Positions 11,353 to 23,428 of a stretch of 64,000 bases of DNA are shown here, one piece after another. Each line of letters opens with the position of its first letter. Positions within the stretch are counted from its first letter, which is position 1. The stretch spans positions 84,873,910-84,937,909 of the forward strand of contig CM061237.1 of assembly GCA_030848705.1 (NCBI GenBank). Direction: 5' to 3'. The translations under genes were made by a program, and so were the position numbers. The notes beneath the pieces were generated by a model. That model saw nothing but the letters and a program-made list of their open reading frames with translations, made no database searches and was not told the origin of the DNA. Source of the DNA: Heracleum sosnowskyi. Lineage: Eukaryota; Streptophyta; Magnoliopsida; Apiales; Apiaceae.

Positions 11353-12131
11353 GAGTTAATTGCACTTTGCATCCCCCAACTTTACTCCAATTTCAATTAT
11401 GTATATGTAGTTTCATAAATTGCATTTTGCATCCCCAAACTTTAAAATATAAGTCGAATCACAACCTCTTATACGTTTTCTATCAAAAATAATATCATTT
11501 TTAACGAATATATTGACAAATGCGATATAAAATTATTAGAATGATGATATAAATTTTAGATTCTAAACATGTAACTAATTTTAAATCATAATTTAATATT
11601 ATTTTATGACCATTAATCAATTATAATTTATTTATAAAAAATTGAACTAATATGTTTTCATTAAATAAAGTCGTGACTACTATGATATATGATACGTATA
11701 AAATCATTAAAATATATTTTGTACCATCTTAAAATATAGATTATATAATCGTTGCATAATTTGATATCGCATTTGTCAATATATTCGTTAAAGAAATATT
11801 ATTTTTGATAGAAAACGTATAAGGGGTTGTGATTCGATCTATGATTTAAAGTTTGAGATGCAAAAAATAATATTAAATTATGATTTAAAATTTTTAAAAG
11901 TGTAAAATTAGTTACATGTTTAAAATCTAAAATTTATATCATCAGTGCACTAATTTATATCGTATTTGTCAATATATTCGTTAAAAACAATATTATTTTT
12001 GATAAAAACGTATAAGGGGTTGTGATTCGACTTATATTTTAAAGTTTGGGGATGCAAAGTGCAATTTATGAAACTACATATACATAATTGAAATTGGGGT
12101 AAAGTTGAGGGATGCAAAGTGCAATTAACTC
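11353..12131. mobile_element. Non-autonomous Mutator-type inverted-repeat element
   Basis: Starts GAGTTAATTGCACTTTGC and ends with its inverse. It is flanked by the 9-bp direct repeat TTAAATTAA (11344-11352 and 12132-12140). A 9-bp duplication is the hallmark of Mutator-like transposition. The terminal inverted repeats are very long (I can follow them for more than 200 bp, with some mismatches and indels). There is no transposase frame. About 11790-11880 holds a further partial copy of the right arm, so the right side looks internally duplicated. Confidence 0.85.
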
Positions 12132-12140
12132 TTAAATTAA

Positions 12141-12826
12141 AGATAATTTCGTTAGCTTCACGTGGACTATAAAATCATCGAAATTCGATTTTTAAAACTA
12201 CATATAGAACCCATATAGTACAATGAATATCTAAATTCTAATTATTATTATTATTATTATTATTAAATTTAATATTTTTATAATTCTTCTAAATTAAGAA
12301 ATTTGATGTTTTTTTAATAAAATATTAAAAAATATATAAGCAAAATACAACTCGATAAATAATATAATAATATGAGAATTAAATTTTATAAAATCGTAAA
12401 TATTCATATTTTCTTTTAATATTTTTTAGATAAAAAGTAATCAAATATTATTTATTATAATTGTAAAAACGTCGTTAAATCAAAGATAATTTCGTTAGCT
12501 TCATGGGAACTGTAAAATCATCGAAGTTCGATTTTTAAAACTGCATATAGAGCCCATCTAATAATGTGAGTATCTAAATTCTAATAATTATCATCATTAT
12601 TTTTCATAAATTTCAATTTTTTTTCAATTCTTTTAAATTTAGAAATTTCATGGTTTTTTCAATAAAATATTAAAAAAATATAAGAAAAATTCAACTCAAT
12701 GAATAATATAATAATATGAAAAATAAATTTTATAAAATCTTAAATTTTCTTATTCTCTTTTAAGAGTTTTTAGATAATAATTAATCAAATATTATTTATT
12801 ATTAAATAATAAATTATCCGTTAATT
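12141..12826. repeat. Diverged tandem duplication, unit about 343 bp
   Basis: AGATAATTTCGTTAGCTTCA at 12141 recurs at 12484, followed by similar text (about 12141-12483 and 12484-12826). Unit 1 carries an ATT microsatellite near 12241. AT-rich and non-coding. 12827-12976 shows nothing recognisable. Confidence 0.65.
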
Positions 12827-12976
12827 ATGGAAAAAACTTAATTTCCATAAAAACTCAGCTACTAAAAACGAGACTTGATTTAATTGTTAGTAGAATTATA
12901 TTTAAATACAAAAATGTGTATTTTAAAATTTATAAACTCAACTAATAAAAAGAGATTTATTAATCTATATACACTA

Positions 12977-13614
12977 TGTTAAACCAGAACTACTTGTAGA
13001 AAGGGGGGTTTGAATACAAGTAGTAATAATATGTCTATTTTCGTGTTTTCTTGTTTCATAAACAAAATAGTAAATATGCGGAATTTAAATAACACAAACA
13101 AAGATGTTGCAACAATGATTTATATAGAATAATCAAAGTTACAAATTCTACCAAGGATGTACAAGTATCCTTAGTAGCTTCTTTCTGTAAACAAAGTTAC
13201 AACAACAAACTCTCAATATAAAAACCTAATACAATCTCAAGTTTTTTAACACACGTACACATATCACAATGTAAAATGAGAGTATTTATACAATTTTCCT
13301 ATGAACTAAACAACAAATCAATCAATTACATAATCTATGGGATTATGTCCCATATGTTTAGGTTGACAACTTCAATACCATCGACTTTCTGATGAGATCA
13401 TATCTTATACTGATTCTGATAATGATTTGAGCTTATTCTGTGATCTTTCTTCAAAGATAACAAAAGTTTCCATAATCTGCAGTAAGCTTTATAGACTCTT
13501 ACATACTGCAGACTCTGACAGTCTCACAGACTATGACCACAGACTCTTGTCAGTAGACTCCGGTCTTTATTCTAATTACATCATCACCTTTACTGAATGT
13601 AAAAGAACATCCTC
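12977..13614 (-). repeat. E2 3' LTR, 3'-truncated remnant
   Basis: Begins TGTTAAACCAG with the LTR-end hairpin (12989-13024) and a TATA-like TATAAATAC on the minus strand (13282-13290), as in the other Copia LTRs. No CA end and no polypurine tract precede the E3 insertion point at 13614/13615, so the inner part of the LTR appears deleted. Its TATAGACT and AGACTATG words match those in the E2 aORF and spacer (36055-40309), which supports assigning it to E2. Confidence 0.6.
12989..13024. other. LTR-end hairpin of E2
   Basis: Ten-base arms ACTACTTGTA (12989-12998) and TACAAGTAGT (13015-13024) pair perfectly around a loop containing GGGGGG. This is the longest stem of the four. Confidence 0.8.
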
Positions 13615-14109
13615 TGTTAGGCCGAATACACAATATATAATCAAATATATGTATGAGAATAACAATAAGAACACTGTTTATGAATAATAAACTTTATGGA
13701 ATTAATAACTCCTCTCTCGGTGATGTAAAATATCACAGAGAGCTGCTAGGTTACAAGAATAATCTTTCAAGTATTCACATCCCTTTTAGGGTTAACCTAT
13801 CTGTGTTTATATAGTAAACAGCTACATACAATCTTTAATTGATATTCCTATAAATCAGCTGTACAATTAATATCAATTAAGAATGGCTTCTGTCTTCTGT
13901 TCCGTTACTTTAGCCATCACGATAAATCTTTGCTTCTATCCTTCTTCAAAGTATATCGCTTCTAGAATCTTCATTGAGTATAACACCGACATCTAAGTAA
14001 ACTCTGACTGTCAGAGTTTAACAAACTCTGACCAGTCTTCCAGCTAAACTCTGATAGTTTCCTGATACTTTAAACACTGATAAACAAACATCAGCAATTA
14101 TATCTAACA
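13615..14109 (-). repeat. E3 3' LTR
   Basis: TGTTAGGCCG...TATCTAACA. TATA box TATATAAA on the minus strand (13806-13813). Four CAGAGTTT/AAACTCTG motifs at 13999-14053. It lacks the G-loop hairpin seen in the other Copia LTRs. Confidence 0.95.
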
Positions 14110-14122
14110 ATCTCCCCCAACT
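14110..14122 (-). other. E3 polypurine tract
   Basis: The minus strand reads AAGTTGGGGGAGAT immediately before the LTR (plus strand ATCTCCCCCAACTT). The same GGGGGAGAT core abuts the 3' LTRs of E4 and E5. Confidence 0.85.
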
Positions 14123-14252
14123 TGTGCATACAAAAATGTACAAGTTAACAGATAATTGATGATGTCAAAACTTATAACAAATGCAGTGTTTATAAAATCA
14201 CAGAGTTTATATTTAACTTAGAACAGAAAACTTAAAAACTTACAGACTCCAT

Positions 14253-16064
14253 TTACTTGATCTCTTCAACTTCAGGTACAGTTCTGAGATAGTCTATAAG
14301 CAGTCTTCTTTCAGCCCTTTCAAGCTCAGCTACCATGATCTCTTTCAGTTCCTTCAACTCTGGATCACTCTCTCCAGTTTGATAGATAGCAGCTCTCAAG
14401 GCATAAATACTATTCTTCTTCATTTCATTTCCAAGCTTTATCATGAAGGATTTATCTGACTCCAGATTAAATTCCAACACTCTTATACCAAGAGCTGTTG
14501 TAAATCTTGCACTGTTCCTCTTCATTTCAACAAGCTTACCATTATAATCTCTGTACTTGGGTATATAAGAACCTACAGACTTTAGGCCACTGAGAGCTCT
14601 AGCTTTCATCATTCGTATTCTTAATACCTCAGCTGCTTGTTGAGTTCTTTGATTTTTGACTTTAAGTAGGTACAACACATATTCCAACTCTTCCTTCATC
14701 TTCAGTTCAATATCAGCTTCTCCAACTCTGTATACTCTTCCATCAGTCTTGAAGTATAATAGAAAATCCCTTTTCAAACCTCTATGGTGTATTAACTGAA
14801 CAGACTCCAAAGTATCAAGATTTTCTTGAGTCATACCAACACCAGGTTAAGCCAATGAAGTATGATCCATAGGACTATTATTCACCCTCTTCTCTCTATG
14901 AGATCCTAATCCAGATCTATCTCGAGATTCCTTGCCCATGATGGTTCTATTTTGAAGAATATTCACATTCCCAGGAATCAAAGTATGTTGAACTGTGATT
15001 GGTTTTCCAAATGTTCTTTGAAGTTGAGAAGATAACTGAGTCTGTACAACTTGAGTAGTATCAGTGGTTGTCACAGCTTCCAATGATTTATCAACTTGAG
15101 CATTGTCAGAGGTTGATTTAGCTTTCTTAAGTACTTGTTTTTCTTCTACAAGCTTCCCTTTGCCTTTATCAAGACTAGCTTCAACTGGTCTTCTTGTATA
15201 CTGTAAACTCTGTTGAGAATCTACATTATCTTTGATAATAATTCCTTTCTCTTTCGGCCTTGAAACTTTCACAGTCTTCTTGATCTTTCCAGATTTCAAT
15301 TTCTTCTCATGCTCCTCAGCCATCATTTTTTCTTCAGCTTGAATATCTTCAATTGTTGCATTTGCACCATGCTCTTCCAAAAACAACTGAGCTGCAATCT
15401 CTTCATCAGTAATTGGTTGAGAAGTAGGCACTAAGCTTCTAACTCTTGAAGATGATTGAGCTCCAGTGTTTATTCTTTCAGAGTTTGTCCTAGCAGAGTT
15501 TGACCTCAGTCTCCCTTGCTCTTGAATTGATTTTGACCTTAACTCTTTGTCTTTTGCACCACCATCAGTAGTATCATCCTGTCTACTCAGAGTTTGAGAT
15601 TTCTTGCATTTGTCTTTAAAAACTCTCTCCCCCTTTTTGACATCATCTGGAATCAACACTGATGTGAGCAACTCAAGTGAAGCAGCAATTGAATCAAGCT
15701 TGTCAGACATGACATTTTGATTTTATTCAACTTTGCTTAGCCTGGTTCTTATAGCCTCCTGATCTCTAGATAAAGAAATTTTTTCTTGCTTCAAAGTCAT
15801 TTCCCTTGCAGCCACATCATTTCTCAACCCAGAAACATCTTTCTGAGTTTCATCAAAACGGTTGTTAAGAGACTTTACTTGTACAATTGTAGCTTTAAGA
15901 TGTGCAAGAAGCTCAGGATTTGTGATAGTAGCAGCAGACTTGGACACAAATTCAGCTGCCCTTTGATCAGGAAATATACATTCATGACTGGACCAATTTG
16001 CAAAGTACATGTTTTTAAAATGAGCATCAGCATCATGATGAGATGTACCTCCAACATCAGTCAC
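14253..16064 (-). pseudogene. E3 aORF, middle and C-terminal part
   Basis: Same ORF as 16061-17719 but in another frame, so a frameshift lies near 16070-16140. A coiled-coil region (LKATIVQVKSLNNRFDETQK) leads to the motif PDDVKKGERV at about 15620. A Ser/Thr/Gln-rich linker follows, then the C-terminal module (14253-14834: LLYFKTDGRVYRV, then VLYLLKVKNQ, YIPKYRDYNGKLVEM, KNSIYALRAAIYQ). That module is also present in the E4 and E5 aORFs. In-frame TAA stops lie at 15723-15725 and 14847-14849. No catalytic motif was recognised; the role of this product is unknown. Confidence 0.75.
15626..15639 (-). other. Internal purine tract in the E3 aORF
   Basis: CAAAAAGGGGGAGA on the minus strand, encoding KKGE. 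The same 14 bases occur in the E4 (21141-21154) and E5 (43179-43192) aORFs. Candidate central polypurine tract. Confidence 0.6.
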
Positions 16065-17719
16065 CTTAGGATTGTGTTGACCAGAAACCCTTGTAGAAGA
16101 AGAAGAATCAGCTGCATCATCAGACTTTGTACTAGAAGTAAAAACATTCTCAGCAAATTTTCTTGAACAAATTCTTCATTTGCTGTATGTTCAGAGTTTA
16201 AGTTCTCATTTATTCTTTCAATTTCTTGAGCATCCTCAACAATAGGCTCTACAGCAGCTTCAACAGTAGGCTCTATAGCAGCTTCAACAGTAGGCTCTAC
16301 AACAGCTTCAACAGAGTTTGTTGTCTGATCAACCTCCTCACCCTTTTCAATAACCTGGTGAGTAACAGAGAAGACCTCTGTGTGAGTAGCCATAGACTCA
16401 TCAATAATCATTGTAGGTTGATCAGCTGCAGCCACATCCTCTGATTCATCAACAATATCAAACTCTTCAAGAGTTGCAGAGGGATGTGCTTCAACATTTT
16501 CCTCTATCTCCATTTCCAAGATTGGCTCAGGCTGTTCATCATTCAAGTCAGCCATCTCATCAGCATTTGCTCTGGCTTCATCAGGCACAGTAGCATTCTC
16601 AGTAACATCTTGAAAAATAGTTTCTGGAGCTTCAGCAGGTTTAGATTCTTGAACAACTTCATCAAATAAGTAATCAGCTACCAGCTTCCTCCTTTTATTC
16701 TGTAAAAACTCATTTGCATCAGAGTGAGGTCTATTTTCCCTCTTCTTTGTCCTTGAAGTACCAATAGACTGTGGTAAATCAGCATGAGTAGATGATTTAG
16801 TAGCCTTGACAGCTTTAAAAGCCCTATGCTTAGTTCTACCTCCAGATTTTGGTCTTTGAGAAGTAGATTGATGATCAGTGTTTAATGGTTGTGATTGTTG
16901 TGGTTGAGGTTGTGGTTGAAGTGAATTGTCTAGAAACTGTTGGACAATAGCAGGAAGCAATAATGCACCAATATTCCCTTTCTTAACATCCTTGTTTATC
17001 AAATCAGAGAATATCCTCTTATGCAATTTAAACGAAGGAATCACATCATTTTCAGCAATGTCAACCCCGGGAACACAAGCAGAAAATATCAATTGACAAA
17101 AGCGAGCAAAGTAAACTACGCTTCTATTTTCTGTCATCTTCTCTCCTATATTATGCAGTACTAGTCTAGCAAAATCAAAATTATTGCCATAGAGAAGAGA
17201 ATACCCGATTTGCAGACTATCAATTGGAATAGCATCCCAATTTGTGCATTTCTTCCCGAACGCTCTAGTGATACAATCAAAGCAGAAACTCCATTCCTTC
17301 ATCAAAAGCGGTCGCTTCACATTACCTATCCTTGCCAAAGACCCACTGTAGCCAATTTCTCTCATCATTCGCTGTAGCTCAGCATCACCAACAGAAATTG
17401 TATAAGCATTTAGATCTTCAAAACCCAAGGCTGCACGAACAGTAGCTGGACTGATTACAAACTCTTGTTCTTGAAACTCGAAAATAATTGAAGGAGTCCC
17501 AGACTCCCCTCCATCATCATAAACGCCTGTCTCCCAGAAAACTTTGATTTGCGATCCAGAAAGCATCGCAGGTTCAATGAGAGCATGCCCAATAGCAGAC
17601 TGGGCAAGAAAAATTTGGAACAAATGAAACGCCTCCGGTGCGTTCTCATTACTCAATGGTGCTGCATAATTGTTAGGAACGAACTCTAGACCAACAGAGT
17701 GAAAAACAGTGGTTGCCAT
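16061..17719 (-). pseudogene. E3 aORF, N-terminal part (third ORF downstream of pol)
   Basis: ATG at 17719 (MATTVFHSVGLEFVPNNY). Residues about 10-270 form a globular domain shared with E2 and E5 (signature KEWSFCFDCITRAFGKK, then LQIGYSLLYG, then LVLHNIGEKM). It resembles what I recall of plant transposon-associated domains of Pfam Transposase_32 type; a profile search is needed. After it come a basic Ser/Lys segment and an acidic tract with tandem EPTVEAAVEP-type repeats (about 16220-16330). The frame is lost near its 3' end and continues at 16064 in another frame. No signal peptide or membrane segment is seen, so a Sirevirus 'env-like' label is not supported here. Confidence 0.75.
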
Positions 17720-18571
17720 TAGAAACAGAGTCGAAAATGATCAGAGAATAAGCTTTGAAAAGTGAAAAGTGAAAAGTGTTTGAGAGTGAAAAGTGTTTGT
17801 GAAAATGTGTGTGTGACAATATCTGTGAATGGAGTAAGTGTGTAAAGAATACGAACGTTGTGTGTATAATGATTAAATACAAAGATTAAAACTGAAGAGT
17901 TTTAATCATTAAGATACACAATTGGCTTACTCGTGAAGTGTGTGAGTGGGACATGTGTCACACATGCAGTAACTGCCAGCAGTAATGTGGTAGTTTCCAA
18001 CACGCATGCGCAGTAAAAATAGGCAATAATTACTGCTATTTACATGTTTCATCATTTTCAAAACGCATACAAACCGTTGTCAATCATACTCTCTATTTTC
18101 AAAAAAAAATAATGTTTCTCAAAAATGTGAAATGTCTGAAACACATTTATTTATTTTAATCATCAGAGATTAAAAATAAATTACATCGGCGTAGAGTACA
18201 CAGTTCATCAGTGTTTATCAATTCTCCAACATCATTAATAAACTCTTTTCTCAGAATGCACAATTGTGAATATTTGTGTGTGGATAGTAGAGTTTACTGA
18301 ATGTAAATATTTAGAGCATCTCAAAGTGCATAAAATCCACAAATTAAATCAGTAAAAACTGGTTGCCCAAACTCTCATATGTAAAACAAAACCTGATGTC
18401 ATCTAAACTCTGTACCTATGTATTTATTATTTTCACCCCTGTCTAAATTTTTTTTTTCTTTTTCCAGTAATCAGAGATTGACACTAGTCACCAAAAATTT
18501 CAAATTTTAGCCCTTATTTCATACAATAAGTTCCTGGGTCTTCCTAGGCTCAACATGATCTTAAAGGAATT
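17720..18571 (-). promoter_or_regulatory. E3 spacer and pyrimidine-rich leader of the aORF
   Basis: Non-coding. On the minus strand a CT-rich leader without ATG runs about 150 bases up to the aORF start (CACTTTTCACTTTTCAAAGC), with an AT-rich TATA-like stretch (TAATCATTATACAC) further upstream. The rest (17890-18571) is AT-rich and continues across E4 at 29755. A promoter is inferred, not shown. Confidence 0.4.
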
Positions 18572-19180
18572 TGTTGCCCAGTAAATAACAATTGTAGAAG
18601 GGGGTTGAATACAATTGTATAAGATTGTCGACTTTATATAACACAAATATGAAAGATCAATAACAATAACAATAACAGCTTTATTAACTTTGATATAAAA
18701 CTGTTACAAACTCTCTTAAGAAATTCTGATGTTCTTAAGAGCTGCTAGCTTACAAAAACTCTCTCAAGAAATTCTGTTCTTAAGAGCTTCTCTCCGATTA
18801 TGTTCTCTCTCGAATGAATACATAAATCGAAACCAAAACTGTGTTTATATAGTGCACACAGCTTCTCTATCAATAACAAGATAAGTCCTAATCATAACAA
18901 AGATAGAAACATATCTTTAATCGATAGCTGCATTCTACAAACCAGGAACAAATAGAATAAACTTCCATGTTTATCTAGACTCCAAATATAACTCGAAGTA
19001 GGAATCCTGATCAGCTTCAAGTCCTGATGATCAAACCTGATCATAGTCTGAGTAGGAATCCTGATGATCAATAAGATACTGACGCTTGATCAAATACTGA
19101 TGACCATGCAATACTGATGACGTCAGCAATCCTGATCAGTTGAGTCTAGCTTCTGACGATCATTGAATTCTGATCTAACA
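18572..19180 (-). repeat. E4 3' LTR
   Basis: TGTTGCCCAG...TGATCTAACA. TATA box on the minus strand at 18844-18851 (TATATAAA). LTR-end hairpin at 18588-18618. Four TCCTGAT words within 19010-19140. Confidence 0.96.
18588..18618. other. LTR-end hairpin of E4 (3' LTR)
   Basis: Arms ACAATTGTA (18588-18596) and TACAATTGT (18610-18618) around GAAGGGGGTTGAA. Identical in the other LTR (29162-29192). Confidence 0.8.
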
Positions 19181-19193
19181 ATCTCCCCCAATC
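19181..19193 (-). other. E4 polypurine tract
   Basis: The minus strand reads GATTGGGGGAGAT directly before the 3' LTR. Confidence 0.85.
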
Positions 19194-19289
19194 TCATACT
19201 TTGTAAAATAAAGTATAGATTCCAAATATTCAATGATGTCAAAAACATGTATCAAAATGTACGAGTATCTTCAGAAACAACTTATCTGT

Positions 19290-22200
19290 TTAAGCTTTTT
19301 GATAGAACAGATTCATCTTCAAGAAGTTGAATAATAAACTTTCTTCTTTTTCTTCAAGAATTTGAATCAGTCTTTCCTTAAGATTTCTGAGTTCTTCATC
19401 TTCCTCATTAATCTGGTAGATAGCTGCTCTGAGATTCTGTATGGAGTTTCTCTGTAGACTGTGCTCTTCAAGCAAAAGATAAGCAATTTCTTTCCCATCA
19501 GGATTGAGAGAAAGATGAGTCATGCCAAAATTTACTTCTTTTAACAGCAGTACCCCTTTGCATTTCCACATCCTGACCTCTTTGATTTAAGTACATGGGA
19601 ATATAATTACCATCGAAATTACTGTTTCCATCCAGTCTTCTTCTTATAGTTGACAAAATCATGTCAGCCCATACTTTGTACACTTGGTTCTTCCATCTTA
19701 ACAGATAGTGAACATATTTCAGTTCCTGTGTAGTTTTCATCAGCAGATCTTGAATAGATAGAATCTTCACACTACCATCTTTCATGAAGTACAGAAGCTT
19801 TTCTTTCTTTTCAAAACCATCATGACAATCTATAACTATATCAACAGCTAATAAATTGTTCAGGTTTTCAGAAGTTAAAGTACCTCCAATTTCTGTCAAG
19901 GAGTAAGGATCAACATATGACATATTCAGATATTCACCATCTCTGTGTCCAATACCTCCTCTTGAATTACTTGACAATTGCTTCAGATTTGAAAACATCT
20001 TTAACCAGAGTGCTTTTGATCTAACCATCTCAGATAAATCAACAACACTTGAAGCGCTTGTAATAATTCCACCAGACTGAAAATTGATAGGTGTATCACA
20101 ACTTAATGTGCTAATATGTTTCCACTTCTTGTATTTCTCCTTTTCATGAGCGTAGCTTCTTTCAAGTAAAGATTCTTGTCTGCTTGAATTTCTCCATTTT
20201 CTTTCATTTGAAACTTTAAGCCTTTGTAGATAGAGATTAAAATCTTCATATGTTCTCTTTGTAATATCTCTTCTTATGGCTTCTTCTTCTTCATCTACTT
20301 CTTTGTTGTGACAATCAACAACAGTAGATAAGATTATCAAATCAACCTCTTGCAGAATTTCAGATTCGTCAGGATCTTGAATATTGTCAGGATTAGAATC
20401 TTCAATTTGATTTGTATTGCTGAGAGTTGATTTACTTGATTTTCTTCTCAATTCAGGTTCTTCTTCAACAATTCCATCATCACCAAAAGTAGATCTGTCA
20501 GGAACTACTAGAGTTTGAATAGGTTCAGGAATTTCTTCAATTCTTAACCCTCTAGACCTTGTCTGTCTAGGTACTATTTGAGTTGAAGAACCTCTTTTAC
20601 TTCTTCTAGCACCTCTCCTACCTCTGCTTCCTCTACCTCTAGCACGAGCAGTATAGCTTTCCATTGTCTCTCTTTGTAGTCTCAAGAATTCTTCATGTGA
20701 GAGATCTGGATATTCTTCACTTGCTGTAGAGAGTGCTTTTCTGGCAAATAATTGTTGAACTCTTTTATCAGTGTGATAAAGAGTAACAATTCTACCGTCT
20801 TTTGTAGAAAACTTCTGGAATAAATTTGATGCATCTTCAGGATTATCAATAATCACATCTTCATCACCTTCAGGAATTGTAGCAAGAATTTGTCCATGAC
20901 CAGGTGTCAGGATTTGATCTTCCGTCAGGATCTGAGATTGCACCAATGTTCTTACTGTCTTAACTCCAGAATCAGAAACATGAGTTGACTGCGTTGTTTG
21001 ACTTTGAGAAGTTTGGATTGTCTTCATAACAACAGCATCAGAGGTTTCTCCTTGTATCGCTTTGTCACCACCATCATCTCCAGTATCATCATCATTATTT
21101 CTTAATACTAGATCAGGTGTACATTTTGTCTGAATAACCTTCTCCCCCTTTTTGACATCAGGATTTGACAATAATTGCAAAATTAAGGAAAGAGAGGCTT
21201 GAATTTCAGTTACCTTAGTATCCAGAGAATCAATTCTTTGATTGATTGAGGTTTGTTCTGAAACAACAGATTTCACTTGGGATTCCACTACCCTTAGTTG
21301 GAAAGTAGTAGGCACCTTTGTAAAATTATTAAAGATATCAGTCCTCACTTTTTCAGTTGAGCCCTTGATAGAATCAATCTCACATTTCAGGCTTTTGGAT
21401 AACAGAGTTGTAGCCTTCAGATGATTCTTCAAGTCTTGATTCTCTATAGACTTCACTGCATTATAGGCATGTTCAATAGCAGAAGAAAAACTGATAGATT
21501 CATCAGAATTGTGCCATGAATTGTTCCATTCAGTCTGTCTAAATGCCTCTGCAGGATCAAAGGAAGGAGTAGAAAAATCTTGTCTCTGATCTTTCCCAGT
21601 GAAAGCATTGCTAGCCATATATGTACTTGATGAACCAAAATTAGTTCCAAGACTAATCTTGAGTGCTGTAGCAAGCTGTTCCTTCTCTTTTCTATTCTCA
21701 TTATCATCATCACTATCATCATCAGTATCAGGAGTAATATCAGGATCAGGAATAGCAATACCTTTCAGTTTATCCTGTGGTTCTGAGATAGGATGATCCA
21801 TTGGTCTTGAACGAAGTGGCTGAATCAAAATAGGTTCAGTATCAGGAGCACCACTAGCGTCAGGATGAACATCGTCAGGATTTGATATGCGTGCATCAGT
21901 ATTTGCTACCAATGGTTCTTGTGGAGCTTGAGGTTCAGAAGCTGCTTCAACACTTTGAGCTAAAGGTTCTTGTGTGCTTCCCTCATTGACAATGTTCTCG
22001 ACCAATCTTTCAACAGAAGCTGTAGCTTTGCCTGCATCTTCACTTTGAGAAGATGGTTCTTGTGTAGCTGGAATGTTGATGTCTTCATTCTCCCTTTGAG
22101 AAAATGGTTCTTGTGTGACCATTCCACTAGCTAAGCCTTCACCCAAACTTTGATTGAGTGGTTCTTGTGTGGCAGGATCAACAGTAGCTGCTGAATTACT

Positions 22201-22923
22201 CTGAAATTCAGGTTCTTGTGGGCTTGATCCTTTCAGCTTCTTCTGTCTCTGATAGACTAACTCTTCTGCATTCCTCTTTTTCTTTGATGTAGGTGTAAGA
22301 CCAACCAAGGAAGCAGTTGTAGAAACCTTCTCCCAAGAATATCCTCGAATCTGAGATGGAGAGGCTGGAGAGTCTGATATAGAGACAACTTTTGTTGCTG
22401 CATCAGGAATACTAACATCAGGATTTGATGTCTGAATATCAGTATCCTTCATTTACACTGTCAAAGGAATATGATACCTGCTCTTTGATAATTTCCTTGT
22501 CTTTTGTGGTTTTGATGAAGGTACCACAGCTTTAGTAGCAGTATCAGCAACTTCCTTGTTCACATTCATCACAGATGATATAGGTAAGTCATCCTCTGAA
22601 TCACTTTCATCAATCAACCTTAACTTCCTTTTCACAAGAACATCCTTAACAACCTTATCAGCTTTCTTGACCAGGACCCCTTGTACACCCCCTTGTATCT
22701 TCTTTTTAGTGAGTGGTGTAGAGGAAAAATCCTTTGAACCTGATTGCCTTCCAGACACATCAGTTCTAGCTGATTTCTTTGATTTTACAACTAAAGTCTT
22801 TTGAGAGACAGTAGAGGTGGTTGTTAACTGTTTAGACTGTATGGGTTGCATGCTTGTGTCAGGAACAAGGTGGGTTGGTCCTTGTACCATAGCATTAGAA
22901 AGTAGTCCATAACGAGTAGGCAT
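19290..22923 (-). pseudogene. E4 aORF (third ORF), N-domain missing
   Basis: Frame opens at ATG 22923 (MPTRYGLLSNAMVQGPTH), which aligns with the basic region behind the globular domain in E2, so the N-terminal domain of about 270 aa is absent. A single in-frame TAA lies at 22453-22455. Then 984 codons run open: Glu/Gln-rich repeats (TQEPLNQS, TQEPFSQR, TQEPSSQS), an acidic Asp tract, a coiled coil, LLSNPDVKKGEKV (near 21150), an Arg-rich segment (RARGRGSRGRRGARRSKRG, near 20610) that could bind nucleic acid, and the C-terminal module. Near 19540 a one-base indel shifts the frame, and the module finishes (LRAAIYQINEEDEELRNLKE) at 19290 in the second frame. Function unknown. The element is young despite these lesions. 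Confidence 0.75.
21141..21154 (-). other. Internal purine tract in the E4 aORF
   Basis: CAAAAAGGGGGAGA on the minus strand, encoding KKGE. Identical to the tracts in E3 and E5. Confidence 0.6.
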
Positions 22924-23428
22924 TTTCTGATGTAAGAAAAACCAGCAAACTGTTCATGCTTATCTGTAAAGCACGAGTTCCTGAGTAGAAAATAGACTAG
23001 GAAAACAAATATGTAATTTCCATATTTCATGTGTAATGTATCTTCAAGTATTAATGAAATTTGTCTATTTTCTCAATTGTTTGCTTCCTGTACTTGCCTG
23101 CAAAATTTGTTAGTAACACTCAAAGTGATATAGAGATGATAAATAATAAACTCTGTTAACAATGAAATTGAAATTGATAATTAAGACTGAAAACTTAATC
23201 AAAGACTAAGTAATAATCTAATTGTCCAGAGTTTACCAGGAGTGTTGATGACAAATTAGCATAGAACCTCTGGTTTTCATACCAGCTTCAATCATCTGAG
23301 CATCAGGATTTGACCAGTTGACTTCCTGTCAGGATTGAGTCCTATCAGGATTTGATCAAAGATACATACCTTTCTGAATAACCATCAGGATTTGACAGTT
23401 ATTAGGATTTCCTCTCTGTAGCTTTCCC
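22924..23428 (-). promoter_or_regulatory. E4 spacer between pol and aORF, with a CAGGATTTGA cluster
   Basis: Non-coding. Three exact CAGGATTTGA words at 23304-23313, 23346-23355 and 23386-23395, plus near matches (CAGGATTGAG at about 23330, TAGGATTTCC at about 23404), just behind the pol stop. These are the densest copies of the E4 private motif outside the LTR. Confidence 0.6.

Noticed and set aside
11039..12976. Host gene in the AT-rich region
   Set aside because: No open frame of useful length, no splice-like structure with coding character; only the inverted-repeat element and tandem duplication are recognisable.
13427..13687. Plus-strand open frame of 86 codons
   Set aside because: It runs across the E2 LTR remnant into the E3 LTR; chance frame spanning an insertion boundary.
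14097..14125. Possible tRNA or small RNA gene beside the LTRs
   Set aside because: The conserved text is the polypurine tract and LTR end; no cloverleaf or promoter boxes seen here or elsewhere in the window.
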